Shown: positions 13,738 to 20,779 of the stretch, one piece after another
Numbering within the stretch: position 1 is the stretch's first letter
Layout of the letters: every line of letters begins with the position of its first letter
Source: FEN-1073 sp050010135
GTDB taxonomy: Bacteria > Chloroflexota > Anaerolineae > Anaerolineales > RBG-16-64-43
Direction: 5' to 3'
NCBI GenBank assembly: GCA_050010135.1
Contig: JBEKLP010000045.1
Coordinates: 1 to 20,779 of the forward strand
DNA: 20,779 nt
Position numbers and translations under genes: made by a program
Notes under the pieces: generated by a model
Databases searched by the model: none
Seen by the model: only the letters and a program-made list of their open reading frames with translations
Told to the model about the DNA's origin: nothing

Positions 13738-15594
13738 TCACACGCTTTCCCCTGAACCGTCTTCCACCCAATCCTTGGTCCGGCCGGGTTTGCGCTTGCG
13801 ACGGGCAACCGTCAAACCGGTCTCAGGATCCAATTCAATGACCGCCTTGAGTTTGCCTTTCTTTTTCTTCTTCGCGCTTGTTCCTTCGTCCTCTTCCTCG
13901 GCCTCTTCCTCCCCTTCCACCACGGGGGCGGGTTCGATTACACCCACGATTTCGCCCGCAACCGGTTCAGCGACCGCGGCGGCTTCCTGCCCTTCGGGGA
14001 GTACTCCCTCGGCGGCCGGTTGTTCCAGGGCCGCGGCGGCTTTTTCCAGCGCGGCTTCAGCGGCCGCCTGTTCGGCTTCCGCTTTCTCATCGGCCCGCAT
14101 TTCGAGGATGGCGCTTTCCAATGTTTCCTTGAATTTTTCAAAATTCCGCGCGCCGACTTCCGGTAGCGTGAGGATCGAATCCGGATCGATCATGGAGCGT
14201 TCGTAGGATTGCCCGATGGATTCCAATCCCGAGGCGACGAGCGCCTGTTGGAGCGGTTCGCCTAGTCCCAGCGTGTCGAGCGGGCGGGTGTATGCCGCCT
14301 TCGGAATATTCTTGCGGATTTCCGCCAGACGCCGGGATTGGGCTTTGCGCCGGCCTTCGCGTTGTTCGGCCAGCGTGCGCTCCACCATAGTGACGAATTG
14401 GGTCATGGCGTTGTAATCTTCCGGGGGCAGCGGCTTGCCTTCCGCCTTGCGGGCCAGGGCGTCCTGCACCTGGGAAATGAGCGGCTGCTGCGCTTCGGCA
14501 AATGCGGCGAGGATTTCCTCTTTCCCGATTTTTTGCACGGCATCGGCCGCGGCTTCGGCCACGCTCTTGATATCCACCCGCCAGCTGGTGAGCTTGGCCG
14601 CCAGGCGTGCGTTGACACCTTCGCGACCGATCGCCAGGCTGAGCTGGTCCTCGGATACCACCACCAGCGCCGTCCGGCCGCGCACCGGATCGTCGTCCAG
14701 ATAGACTCCCGAAACGCGCGCCGGGCTGAGTGCCTTGGCGATAAAGGATGCCGGATCCGGATTCCATTCGATGACGTCGATCTTCTCGTCGTGCAATTCG
14801 CGCACGATGGCTTGAATCCGTCCGCCGCGCATCCCCACGCAGGCGCCGACCGGGTCGAGGTTGGGCTGCATCGCCGCCACGGCCACCTTGGAACGCAATC
14901 CCGGCTCGCGGGCGATGCCTTTGATCTCTACCATACCCTGGTAAATTTCCGGAACCTCCGCCTCCAGCAGGCGCCGCAGCATGTTGCGGTCGGCGCGCGA
15001 GAGGACGATCTGCGGCCCGCGGCTGGTCTTGGCCACATCCATCAGCACCGCGCGGATTCGATCGCGCGGTTTGTAGCGCTCGGTGGGTAGCTGTTCGCGC
15101 TTGGGGAGGGTGGCTTCAGCGCGGCCGAGGCTGACGGTGATCCCGGCTGCCCCGATGGATTGCACGGTTCCGTGGACGATCTCGCCTTTGCGGGCCGACC
15201 ATTCCTCGAACTGCTTTTCGCGCTCGGAATCGCGCAGTTTCTGGTGGATTTGCTGTTTGGCGGCCTGTGTGGCGATCCGCCCGAAGTCTTCCGGCGTGCT
15301 GTCGATGAGGATTAAATCCCCCAGCTGCGCCTTCGGATTGACTTTCTGGGCGTCGGTCAGCGCCACCTCGGTGCGCACATCGGCAACGTCGTCGACCACT
15401 TCCTTTTCGACCAGGATCTGAATCGTCCCTTTGGTCAGGTCGACCACGGCTTCCACTTGCTGGGCGGTGGAGGCGTTGACGGCTTTGCGATAGGCGTTGA
15501 CCATCGCCGCCTGCACAACCTCCAGCACCGATTCGCGAGGCAGTCCGTAATGCTCCAGCACTTCGTTGAAGGCAAGTGCAAACTCGTTTCTCAT
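13738..15594 (-). CDS. nusA: Transcription termination/antitermination factor NusA
   Basis: The 618-residue protein binds RNA polymerase and nascent RNA. The N-terminal polymerase-binding domain (1-125) is followed by S1 (about 137-202), KH1 with GMRG (254-257) and KH2 with GREG (323-326). A helical region follows. A helix-hairpin-helix-like unit lies at about 438-495 (LDTLGLGEPLQQAL, then LTLPEVGARNFEKF). Residues 500-618 are unusual: an Ala/Glu-rich stretch, an acidic run near 561-570, a block of five Lys (575-579) and a basic end with ARRKRKPGR. The upstream neighbour is trxA, not the usual rimP. The ribosome binding site is weak (GGAG 14 bases before the ATG). It heads the long leftward operon. 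Confidence 0.96.
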   Translation of the reverse strand: MRNEFALAFNEVLEHYGLPRESVLEVVQAAMVNAYRKAVNASTAQQVEAVVDLTKGTIQILVEKEVVDDVADVRTEVALTDAQKVNPKAQLGDLILIDSTPEDFGRIATQAAKQQIHQKLRDSEREKQFEEWSARKGEIVHGTVQSIGAAGITVSLGRAEATLPKREQLPTERYKPRDRIRAVLMDVAKTSRGPQIVLSRADRNMLRRLLEAEVPEIYQGMVEIKGIAREPGLRSKVAVAAMQPNLDPVGACVGMRGGRIQAIVRELHDEKIDVIEWNPDPASFIAKALSPARVSGVYLDDDPVRGRTALVVVSEDQLSLAIGREGVNARLAAKLTSWRVDIKSVAEAAADAVQKIGKEEILAAFAEAQQPLISQVQDALARKAEGKPLPPEDYNAMTQFVTMVERTLAEQREGRRKAQSRRLAEIRKNIPKAAYTRPLDTLGLGEPLQQALVASGLESIGQSYERSMIDPDSILTLPEVGARNFEKFKETLESAILEMRADEKAEAEQAAAEAALEKAAAALEQPAAEGVLPEGQEAAAVAEPVAGEIVGVIEPAPVVEGEEEAEEEDEGTSAKKKKKGKLKAVIELDPETGLTVARRKRKPGRTKDWVEDGSGESV

Positions 15595-15640
15595 GTCGTC
15601 GCTTTACTCCATGGAGAGGTTGACCTCTGCCAGATACAAA

Positions 15641-15665
15641 GAAAAGTGGGGGTTGCCCACTTCTC
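15641..15665 (-). terminator. Hairpin between trxA and nusA, candidate terminator or leader element
   Basis: AAGTGGG (15644-15650) pairs with CCCACTT (15656-15662), with two more pairs beyond a mismatch. On the minus strand the stem is followed by a T-rich stretch, TTTTCTTTG (about 15646-15638). This looks like a Rho-independent terminator for the trxA operon about 40 bases past its stop. If nusA transcription starts upstream of it, it could act as an attenuator in the nusA leader. A second small stem, AGAGGT with ACCTCT (15615-15628), lies closer to nusA. Confidence 0.55.
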
Positions 15666-15704
15666 AGAAAACAATAACCGATTCACCAATCCGGAATTAT
15701 CTTA

Positions 15705-16076
15705 TCACGAGCCGCCGGGAGTGGCAAGACCGGAGGCTGGGGCGGCGATTTGATCGAGAAAATCCTGCACCGACGCCTTCAAACGGGCTTCCGGAAGGGC
15801 TCCGACGATGCGGTTGACGACTTTTCCCTGGTGGACCAGGAGCAGGGTGGGAATTCCCTGCACGCCGAATTGCTGGGCGAATACCGGATTCTCATCCACG
15901 TCGACTTTGGCCACGATCAGCCGGTCGGAATATTCCACGGCGATCCGCTCGAGGGTGGGGGCGATTGCCCGGCATGGCGCGCACCACGTCGCCCAAAAAT
16001 CGACGACGACCGGCAGGTCGGATTTTAAGATCTTGGCTTCAAATTCGGCATCGGTGACGGGAATGGGTTCGCTCAT
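15705..16076 (-). CDS. trxA: Thioredoxin
   Basis: The 123-residue protein is a classical thioredoxin fold: VVVDFWATWCAPCRAIAPTLERIA with the redox pair in WCAPC, KVDVDENPVFAQQFGVQGIPTLLL with the cis-Pro, and GALPEARL. It reduces protein disulfides. The active site has Ala where E. coli thioredoxin has Gly (WCGPC); WCAPC is a common natural variant. No signal peptide is present. AGGAGA eight bases before the ATG sets the start. It is the third gene of an apparent redox operon after two OsmC-family genes, 59 bases downstream of the nearer one. OsmC-type peroxidases need a thiol reductant, so a functional link is plausible but inferred. Confidence 0.95.
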   Translation of the reverse strand: MSEPIPVTDAEFEAKILKSDLPVVVDFWATWCAPCRAIAPTLERIAVEYSDRLIVAKVDVDENPVFAQQFGVQGIPTLLLVHQGKVVNRIVGALPEARLKASVQDFLDQIAAPASGLATPGGS

Positions 16077-16135
16077 GAAGAATGTCTCCTGGATGGGTTT
16101 TGTTCCGTCTAAAAAGATTCGCGCCGTCCGCCCGG

Positions 16136-16567
16136 TTAGGCCGGTGCGCCCGCGGGAGGCGGCTGAATTTCATACGAAGTGGTGATTTCCGCGGCGCATC
16201 GTATCGTCGCCGCTACGGAACAATATTTTTCCTCCGAAAGATGGATCGCCTGCTCGACCGCCGAAGATTGCAGAAGCGCGCCCTGAAACACAAAGTGCAT
16301 ATGGATTTTACGGAAAGTCCAGGGAGGTTCCGTGTCCTGAATTCCCTCCACCCGCACTTCCATCCGGTCCGGTGGCTGGCGTTTCTTGTTCAGAATCTCG
16401 ATCAGGTCCACCGAGGCGCAAGAGGCCAATCCCAGCAGCAGCAAGTCGGAGGGTTTTACGCCAGTGCCGGCTTCCCCGTCGGGAGGCTCGATAACGATGG
16501 CGTGGCGCGTGCTGTCGGTGCCGACAAAGGTCTTCCCATGCAGCCAATCCAGACGGATCTCACTCAT
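16136..16567 (-). CDS. OsmC/Ohr family protein (downstream copy)
   Basis: The 143-residue protein has the OsmC fold signature. VKPSDLLLLGLASCASVDLIEIL places Cys50 at the start of the central helix, and LSEEKYCSVAATI places Cys116. These are the two active cysteines of OsmC-type peroxidases. KKRQPPDRMEVRVEG between them is typical. Members of this family reduce organic hydroperoxides, but many YhfA-like members have no known substrate; this one looks more like the latter. It overlaps the end of the preceding OsmC gene by eight bases. The Pro/Ala tail (PPPAGAPA) is not part of the domain. Confidence 0.88.
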   Translation of the reverse strand: MSEIRLDWLHGKTFVGTDSTRHAIVIEPPDGEAGTGVKPSDLLLLGLASCASVDLIEILNKKRQPPDRMEVRVEGIQDTEPPWTFRKIHMHFVFQGALLQSSAVEQAIHLSEEKYCSVAATIRCAAEITTSYEIQPPPAGAPA

Positions 16568-16997
16568 TCGGTGATTTTCCCCCGGAGACGATCCGGAAGG
16601 ACGTCCGCAGGGTGGCGGCCTTGGCGAGCATCCCGCCCACCGAGCAATATTTGTTGATCGAAAGTTCGATCGCGCGTGCCACCGCCTCGGCGGTCAGTTG
16701 CGCACCGGACAGCACGTATTCTAATTCGATATCGGTGAACCCCCGAGGGTGATCTTCGGCCCGTGTACCGCGGGCGTGAATTTCAATTGACTCCGCGGGC
16801 TGCCGTTTTTTTTCCAGGATGCTGACGATGTCCATCCCGGTGCAGCCTGCCATCGCCATAAGCACCACTTGCATGGGCGAGGGGGCGACGCCCTGGCCCA
16901 ACGAATCCATCCGGATCGACGCCCCCTGCGGATTCTTGGCTTCAAATCCGAGTGCGCCCATCCAGCGCGCGTTTATCTCCATGCGATCCTCGGCCAT
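16560..16997 (-). CDS. OsmC/Ohr family protein (upstream copy)
   Basis: The 145-residue protein is paralogous to its downstream neighbour: APSPMQVVLMAMAGCTGMDIVSIL carries Cys52 and LSINKYCSVGGML carries Cys118, with KKRQPAESIEIHARG between. The likely role is reduction of hydroperoxides or another thiol-dependent activity. The start is ATG 16997, preceded by GGAGGAATCC; a longer frame to 17027 has no such site. It is first in the operon with the second OsmC gene and trxA, and divergent from scpA across 115 bases. The two copies differ clearly outside the motifs, so the duplication is old. Confidence 0.88.
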   Translation of the reverse strand: MAEDRMEINARWMGALGFEAKNPQGASIRMDSLGQGVAPSPMQVVLMAMAGCTGMDIVSILEKKRQPAESIEIHARGTRAEDHPRGFTDIELEYVLSGAQLTAEAVARAIELSINKYCSVGGMLAKAATLRTSFRIVSGGKSPNE

Positions 16998-17050
16998 GGA
17001 TTCCTCCGATATCTTCGAGTATATCACCGCCGGAGTGGGCTTCGATGCAG

Positions 17051-17056
17051 TATAAT
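17051..17056 (+). promoter_or_regulatory. Possible -10 box for scpA operon
   Basis: A perfect TATAAT stands 56 bases before scpA in the divergent gap 16998-17112. No recognisable -35 box lies 15-19 bases upstream, so the call is weak. The same gap must also hold the leftward osmC promoter; a TATACT on the minus strand near 17017-17022 is a candidate without a good -35. Confidence 0.35.
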
Positions 17057-17112
17057 CGCTCTTTAATCCGCCGTCGCTCCCGCCAATCCGAGTTTATCAT
17101 CCGAGTTATTCC

Positions 17113-17871
17113 ATGCAGGCACCCGCCTATACCGTTCAACTTCCCGTCTTCGAAGGTCCGCTGGATTTACTCCTTCATTTAATTGAACGCGCGGAGCTGG
17201 ACATCACCCGGGTGGCATTGGCGCAGGTCACCGACCAATTCCTGGGCTACTTGCGCGCGATGCAGGAACAGCGCATGGACCTGGCTGCGGCGTTCGTCGT
17301 CGTCGCCGCCCGTCTGTTGCAAATTAAAAGTGAGGCCCTGCTGCCCCGTCCGCCCGAACGCGAAGCGGGTGAAGAAGACCCGGGCGACGCGCTGACTCGC
17401 CAGCTGCGGCTCTACAAACAATTCAAGGATGTCGCGCTGTTACTGCACCAACGTGAGGAGGCCGGGTTGCGCACTTTTCTGCGCCTGGCGCCTCCTCCCA
17501 AGGTGCCGCCTCGCCTGGATTGGAGCCGCCTTTCGCTTGCGGCATTGAAGCAGGCGGCACAGGATGCGCTTGCCGTTCGGCCGGAGCCTCCCCAGCTGGG
17601 GACGATGGTCACTCCGCCCATCGTGACCATCCGCGATCAGATCCGCCGTATCGTCCAAAGCATCCGCGGAGAGGGGCGCGCGGTTTTCTCGCGGATGATG
17701 CGCGGCGTGGAGACCCGCATCGAAGTGGTGGTGGCCTTCCTGGCGATGCTTGAACTGGTCAAACGCCGGCATGTGATCGCCAGGCAAACCGACTTGTTCG
17801 GCGAAATCGAAATCGTTCCAACCGAAGAATTCACCGATCAGACCGATTTCGAACTCGAATTCGGCGAGTAA
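17113..17871 (+). CDS. scpA: Segregation and condensation protein A
   Basis: The 252-residue kleisin subunit bridges SMC heads in the bacterial condensin complex. The N-terminal block FEGPLDLLLHLIERAELDI, VTDQFLGYL and AAAFVVVAARLLQIKSEALLP is diagnostic. The C-terminal winged-helix region (EVVVAFLAMLELVKRRHV, QTDLFGEIEI) is present. The length is normal. No Shine-Dalgarno precedes the ATG (CCGAGTTATTCC), so the start rests on family alignment. The usual partner scpB is not adjacent; the next gene is mutL, two bases after the stop. Confidence 0.93.
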   Translation: MQAPAYTVQLPVFEGPLDLLLHLIERAELDITRVALAQVTDQFLGYLRAMQEQRMDLAAAFVVVAARLLQIKSEALLPRPPEREAGEEDPGDALTRQLRLYKQFKDVALLLHQREEAGLRTFLRLAPPPKVPPRLDWSRLSLAALKQAAQDALAVRPEPPQLGTMVTPPIVTIRDQIRRIVQSIRGEGRAVFSRMMRGVETRIEVVVAFLAMLELVKRRHVIARQTDLFGEIEIVPTEEFTDQTDFELEFGE

Positions 17872-17873
17872 CG

Positions 17874-19607
17874 ATGGGTATCCGCGTCCTTTCCCCGGAG
17901 ATCGCCTCGCAGATTGCCGCCGGCGAAGTGGTGGAACGCCCGGCTTCGGTCGTCAAGGAATTGGTGGAAAATTCCCTCGACGCGCACGCGCGCAATATTT
18001 TCATCGAAACGGAAGACGGCGGACGGCGGAAAATTTCCGTCGCCGACGACGGGGATGGGATCGATCCGGCCGAGATCGGGCTCGCCGTGGAGCGGCATGC
18101 TACGAGCAAACTAACCGCTCTGGGGGATTTGGATTCCCTGCGCACGCTCGGCTTTCGCGGTGAAGCGCTGGCCTCCATCGCCGCGGTGGCGCGCTTAACG
18201 CTGACGAGCCGGGCGCGGGCTCAGCCGCACGGAATGCGCCTGACGGCGGAAGATGGACGCGTCGAGGCGCCCGCGCCGATCGGCGCTCCGCAAGGAACCG
18301 TGGTGACGGTGGAGGATCTCTTCTTCAACGTTCCCGCCCGGCGGAAGTTCCTCAAAACCCAAACCGCGGAACGGCGCCAGATCGATTCGCTCGTATCGCG
18401 TTACGCCTTGGCCTATCCCGAAGTCCGCTTCCGGCTTTCGCAGGAGGGGCGCGAAACGCTGGCCGGCAATGGAAACGGCAACCGGCGCGAAGTGCTGGCT
18501 GCGGTGTTCGGATTGGATGCGGCCGAACGTATGATCGACCTTTCGGCGGCTTCGATCGAGGGGCCGGTGCATGTGGGCGGCTACGTCAGCCCGGTCGACC
18601 TCTCGCGCTCCAACCGCAAGGATATCCTGCTCTTCATCAACGGACGCTCGATCGCGGATCCGGCGCTGACCACCGCGGTGGTGCAGGCCTATCACACGCT
18701 GCTCATGGTCGGCCGCTTTCCCTTCGGAGCGATCTTCGTCGAAATGCCGCCGGATGAATTGGACGTCAACGTGCATCCAGCCAAAGCGGAAGTGCGTTTC
18801 CGCGAACCGTCGGCTGTCTTCTCCGCGCTCCAGCGCGCCGTCCGGCAGGCGTTGAAGGCGAGCCCGACCGTTCCGGGCGTGCGCGCCTGGGAGGAAACAC
18901 CGCGTCCGGGTCAAACCATGAGCCGGACCTTGCCGGTCGAACCGGGATGGATGCTGGACCACGAGCCCGGCACTCCGCCCCAAGACGCGACGGGATCGAT
19001 CCCTCAAACAGCGCCAATCGGCGGCGCGGAACGGATTCCCCTGTTGCGCGCCGTCGGCCAGATCGGGGCGGCTTACCTGGTGGCTGAAGGGCCGGACGGT
19101 TTGTATCTGATCGACCAGCACGCGGCGCACGAACGGGTGCTGTTCGAGGCGATGCGGCGCGAACAACCGGGTATGCATATTTCCCAGCGGCTGCTCTCGC
19201 CGGAGGTGGTGGAACTTTCGACGACGCAGGCTTCGGCGCTGGAGGGGCAGTTGGAGCTCCTGGCGCATATTGGATTCGAGGTGGAGCCGTTCGGCGGTTC
19301 GGCATTCCGCGTGCGCTCCATCCCGCAGGTGCTTGGTGGGCTGAAGCCGGAGGACGCGTTGCTTGCGGCGGTAGAGGATTTCGAGGAGGATGAGACACCC
19401 CTGGCGGCGGAGGCGGAAGCGCGTCTGATCGCCCGCGTTTGCAAACGCGCCGCGGTCAAGGCGGGCCAGACTCTCGGGCCCGAGGAGCAAACGGCGCTGA
19501 TCCGCGCGTTGGAACAATGCTCCTCGCCGCGCACCTGTCCGCACGGACGCCCGACGATGATCCACCTGCCGATGGATCTGCTGGCTAGGCGCTTCGGGAG
19601 AAAGTGA
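17874..19607 (+). CDS. mutL: DNA mismatch repair protein MutL
   Basis: The 577-residue protein couples MutS mismatch recognition to strand removal. The GHKL ATPase domain has ELVENSLDA (29-37), DDGDGI (58-63), RHATSKL (74-80) and GFRGEALASI (93-102), followed by LFFNVPARRKFLK. The transducer domain has FINGR and DVNVHPAKAEVRF. A Pro-rich linker (about 345-390) leads to the C-terminal dimer domain, which keeps the endonuclease motif DQHAAHERVLFE (414-425), VCKRAAVKAG and CPHGRPT (555-561). It is therefore of the nicking type found in bacteria without MutH. The ATG lies two bases after scpA with a weak GGCGAG. mutS is not next to it. Confidence 0.97.
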   Translation: MGIRVLSPEIASQIAAGEVVERPASVVKELVENSLDAHARNIFIETEDGGRRKISVADDGDGIDPAEIGLAVERHATSKLTALGDLDSLRTLGFRGEALASIAAVARLTLTSRARAQPHGMRLTAEDGRVEAPAPIGAPQGTVVTVEDLFFNVPARRKFLKTQTAERRQIDSLVSRYALAYPEVRFRLSQEGRETLAGNGNGNRREVLAAVFGLDAAERMIDLSAASIEGPVHVGGYVSPVDLSRSNRKDILLFINGRSIADPALTTAVVQAYHTLLMVGRFPFGAIFVEMPPDELDVNVHPAKAEVRFREPSAVFSALQRAVRQALKASPTVPGVRAWEETPRPGQTMSRTLPVEPGWMLDHEPGTPPQDATGSIPQTAPIGGAERIPLLRAVGQIGAAYLVAEGPDGLYLIDQHAAHERVLFEAMRREQPGMHISQRLLSPEVVELSTTQASALEGQLELLAHIGFEVEPFGGSAFRVRSIPQVLGGLKPEDALLAAVEDFEEDETPLAAEAEARLIARVCKRAAVKAGQTLGPEEQTALIRALEQCSSPRTCPHGRPTMIHLPMDLLARRFGRK

Positions 19608-19614
19608 GGCGGCA

Positions 19615-20520
19615 ATGGCGGCGGAAACACGTGTAATCGTCGGAATTGGGGAGATACTTTGGGACGTGCTCCCCTCGGGTAAAGTGCTCGGCGGCGCGCC
19701 GGCGAATTTTATTTACCACACGCGGGAAATCGGTGGCGGGGACATGCAACCGCTGCTGGTTTCCTGCGTCGGGAAGGACTCGCTCGGAAAAGAAATTCTC
19801 GAGCATTGGAACGATCTTTCGCTGAGCCGGGAATTCATTTCCGCCGACAAAGTCCACCCGACCGGCGCCGTTACCGTGACGATTGATCCGCAGGGGAAGC
19901 CGGGCTACGCCATCGGGGAAAATGTCGCCTGGGATTTTCTGCCGGAGAACCCGCAATTGCGCGAATTGGCTGCGACAACCGACGCGGTCTGTTTCGGCAC
20001 GCTGGCCCAGCGCGCTCCGGCATCAAGGAAAACCATCCAGGATTTCCTTCACCAGGTCGGATCCGAAGCCTTGCGAATTCTGGATCTCAACCTGCGCGCT
20101 CCTTTCTTCTCCAGGAACGTCATCGAAGAATCGCTTTCCCTTGCGAACGTTCTAAAAGTGAACGATGAAGAAATCCGCCTCCTGGCCGGAATGTTCTCGA
20201 TCGCCGGCGGGGAAGAGACCATAGCGGCGGAACTGATGCGGCGCCATCCGCTGCGGTGGATCGTGCTCACCAAGGGAGAGAAGGGGAGCGTGTTGTACGG
20301 CGGGGGCCGGAAGTTTGTCCACGGAGGATACCCGGTGAAGATGGTGGATTCCATCGGGGCGGGGGATGCTTTTACAGCCGCAATCGCCGTCGGGATGTTG
20401 CGCAACGTCAACGCGGAAGATCTCAACGATTGCGCCAATCGGTTGGCATCGTTTGTCTGCACCCAACCGGGCGCGATGCCAGCCGTTCCGGAAGAAATAA
20501 AAATGATGTTTCGGTCGTAG
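19615..20520 (+). CDS. PfkB-family carbohydrate kinase (fructokinase-like)
   Basis: The 301-residue protein is a ribokinase-fold sugar kinase. IGEILWDVLPSGKVLGGAPANF is the N-terminal sugar-binding region. NLRAPFFS and KVNDEEIRLLAG are family blocks. VDSIGAGDAFTAA contains the anion hole and catalytic Asp251. It phosphorylates a sugar with ATP; WDVLPSGK and the GGAPAN motif resemble bacterial fructokinases, but the substrate is uncertain. GAGG five bases before ATG 19615 supports the start. It follows mutL by seven bases and is probably co-transcribed with it, although no functional link is known. Confidence 0.88.
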   Translation: MAAETRVIVGIGEILWDVLPSGKVLGGAPANFIYHTREIGGGDMQPLLVSCVGKDSLGKEILEHWNDLSLSREFISADKVHPTGAVTVTIDPQGKPGYAIGENVAWDFLPENPQLRELAATTDAVCFGTLAQRAPASRKTIQDFLHQVGSEALRILDLNLRAPFFSRNVIEESLSLANVLKVNDEEIRLLAGMFSIAGGEETIAAELMRRHPLRWIVLTKGEKGSVLYGGGRKFVHGGYPVKMVDSIGAGDAFTAAIAVGMLRNVNAEDLNDCANRLASFVCTQPGAMPAVPEEIKMMFRS

Positions 20521-20610
20521 GGTCGGGTCGGCGACACGCCATGGTTCTTGCCATATCCAAATTGACGATCCAACAATATACATCCCTACAATTGATATTT
20601 TAAATTGAAA

Positions 20611-20630
20611 GGGCGCGTCGCGACGCACCC
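20611..20630. repeat. Palindrome with stem end GGG...CCC, candidate bidirectional terminator
   Basis: GCGTCGCGACGC (20615-20626) is a perfect palindrome extended by GGG/CCC around one mismatch. CTACGGTTTT follows on the plus strand and TTTCAATTTAAAA on the minus strand, so it could end both pfkB and the converging gene to the right. CCCTACGG at its edge (20628-20635) recalls the hairpin at 5953-5982, suggesting one repeat family. Confidence 0.55.
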
Positions 20631-20659
20631 CTACGGTTTTAATTCGCCCAAGGGTTTAT

Positions 20660-20779
20660 CTACGATTCCTGTTCGCCCGCCTGCTCCTCGTTTAATTTGG
20701 TGATTCCGTTTCGCACCTGTAAAAGCAGCCGGCTCATCTCGGCTTCCAGCCGCGACAGGGATTCCAATACGTAATCGTT
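20660..20779 (-). CDS. Unidentified protein, C-terminal 39 residues only
   Basis: An open frame enters from the right edge on the minus strand and stops at 20660-20662. The visible end reads NDYVLESLSRLEAEMSRL, then LLQVRNGITKLNEEQAGEQES. Heptad-like spacing of Leu, Val and Ile with many charged residues suggests an amphipathic helix or coiled coil with a short acidic tail. I recognise no family. It converges with pfkB. Codon use fits the neighbours, so I think it real, but only the tail is visible. Confidence 0.5.
   Translation of the reverse strand, partial: NDYVLESLSRLEAEMSRLLLQVRNGITKLNEEQAGEQES

Noticed and set aside
20519..20636. A small mobile element bounded by GTAGGG and CCCTAC after pfkB
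   Set aside because: The left edge overlaps the pfkB stop codon, there is no target duplication, and the interior shows no structure beyond the palindrome at 20611-20630.

Overview
The window is about 60% GC, gene-dense, and made almost entirely of chromosomal housekeeping genes. I see no rRNA, tRNA, CRISPR array, transposase or phage gene. Gene content suggests a member of the Chloroflexota, perhaps Anaerolineae. The clues are a nusA-ylxR-infB-rbfA-nrnA-truB-ribF block without rimP, a type 2 IPP isomerase next to a short-chain prenyl synthase, a double-length ThyX, a WCAPC thioredoxin and tandem OsmC proteins. This is inference from family knowledge and no marker gene settles it.

Layout. 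1-1023 (minus): a multi-PAS signalling protein running off the left edge, preceded by a 5'-truncated GGDEF remnant. 1024-1398: a gene-poor gap. 1399-2640 (plus): hemW. 2713-3333 (minus): an MPPED-like metallophosphoesterase. 3483-5512 (minus): an isoprenoid pair, type 2 IPP isomerase then polyprenyl synthase, with overlapping stop and start codons. A back-to-back promoter pair at 5543-5608 drives this pair leftward and acpP (5680-5925) rightward. 6100-6609 (minus): a cyclophilin.

6771-15594 (minus) is a long transcription/translation operon read as nusA, ylxR, infB, rbfA, nrnA, truB, ribF, thyX. It joins transcription elongation, translation initiation, 30S maturation, RNA end-degradation and tRNA pseudouridylation. 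It ends with FAD synthesis followed directly by an FAD-dependent thymidylate synthase homologue. 15705-16997 (minus) is a redox operon of two OsmC-family proteins and a thioredoxin. 17113-20520 (plus) is scpA-mutL-pfkB, covering chromosome condensation, mismatch repair and sugar phosphorylation. A partial unidentified gene (minus) is cut by the right edge.

The least ordinary features are four. The ThyX homologue contains two degenerate ThyX halves in one chain. The PAS gene carries an exact 127-bp in-frame duplication. Small palindromic REP-like elements sit in several intergenic gaps. HemW and the metallophosphoesterase show unusual residues. I found no clear evidence of a wholly new multi-gene system; the fused ThyX is the best candidate for something under-described.
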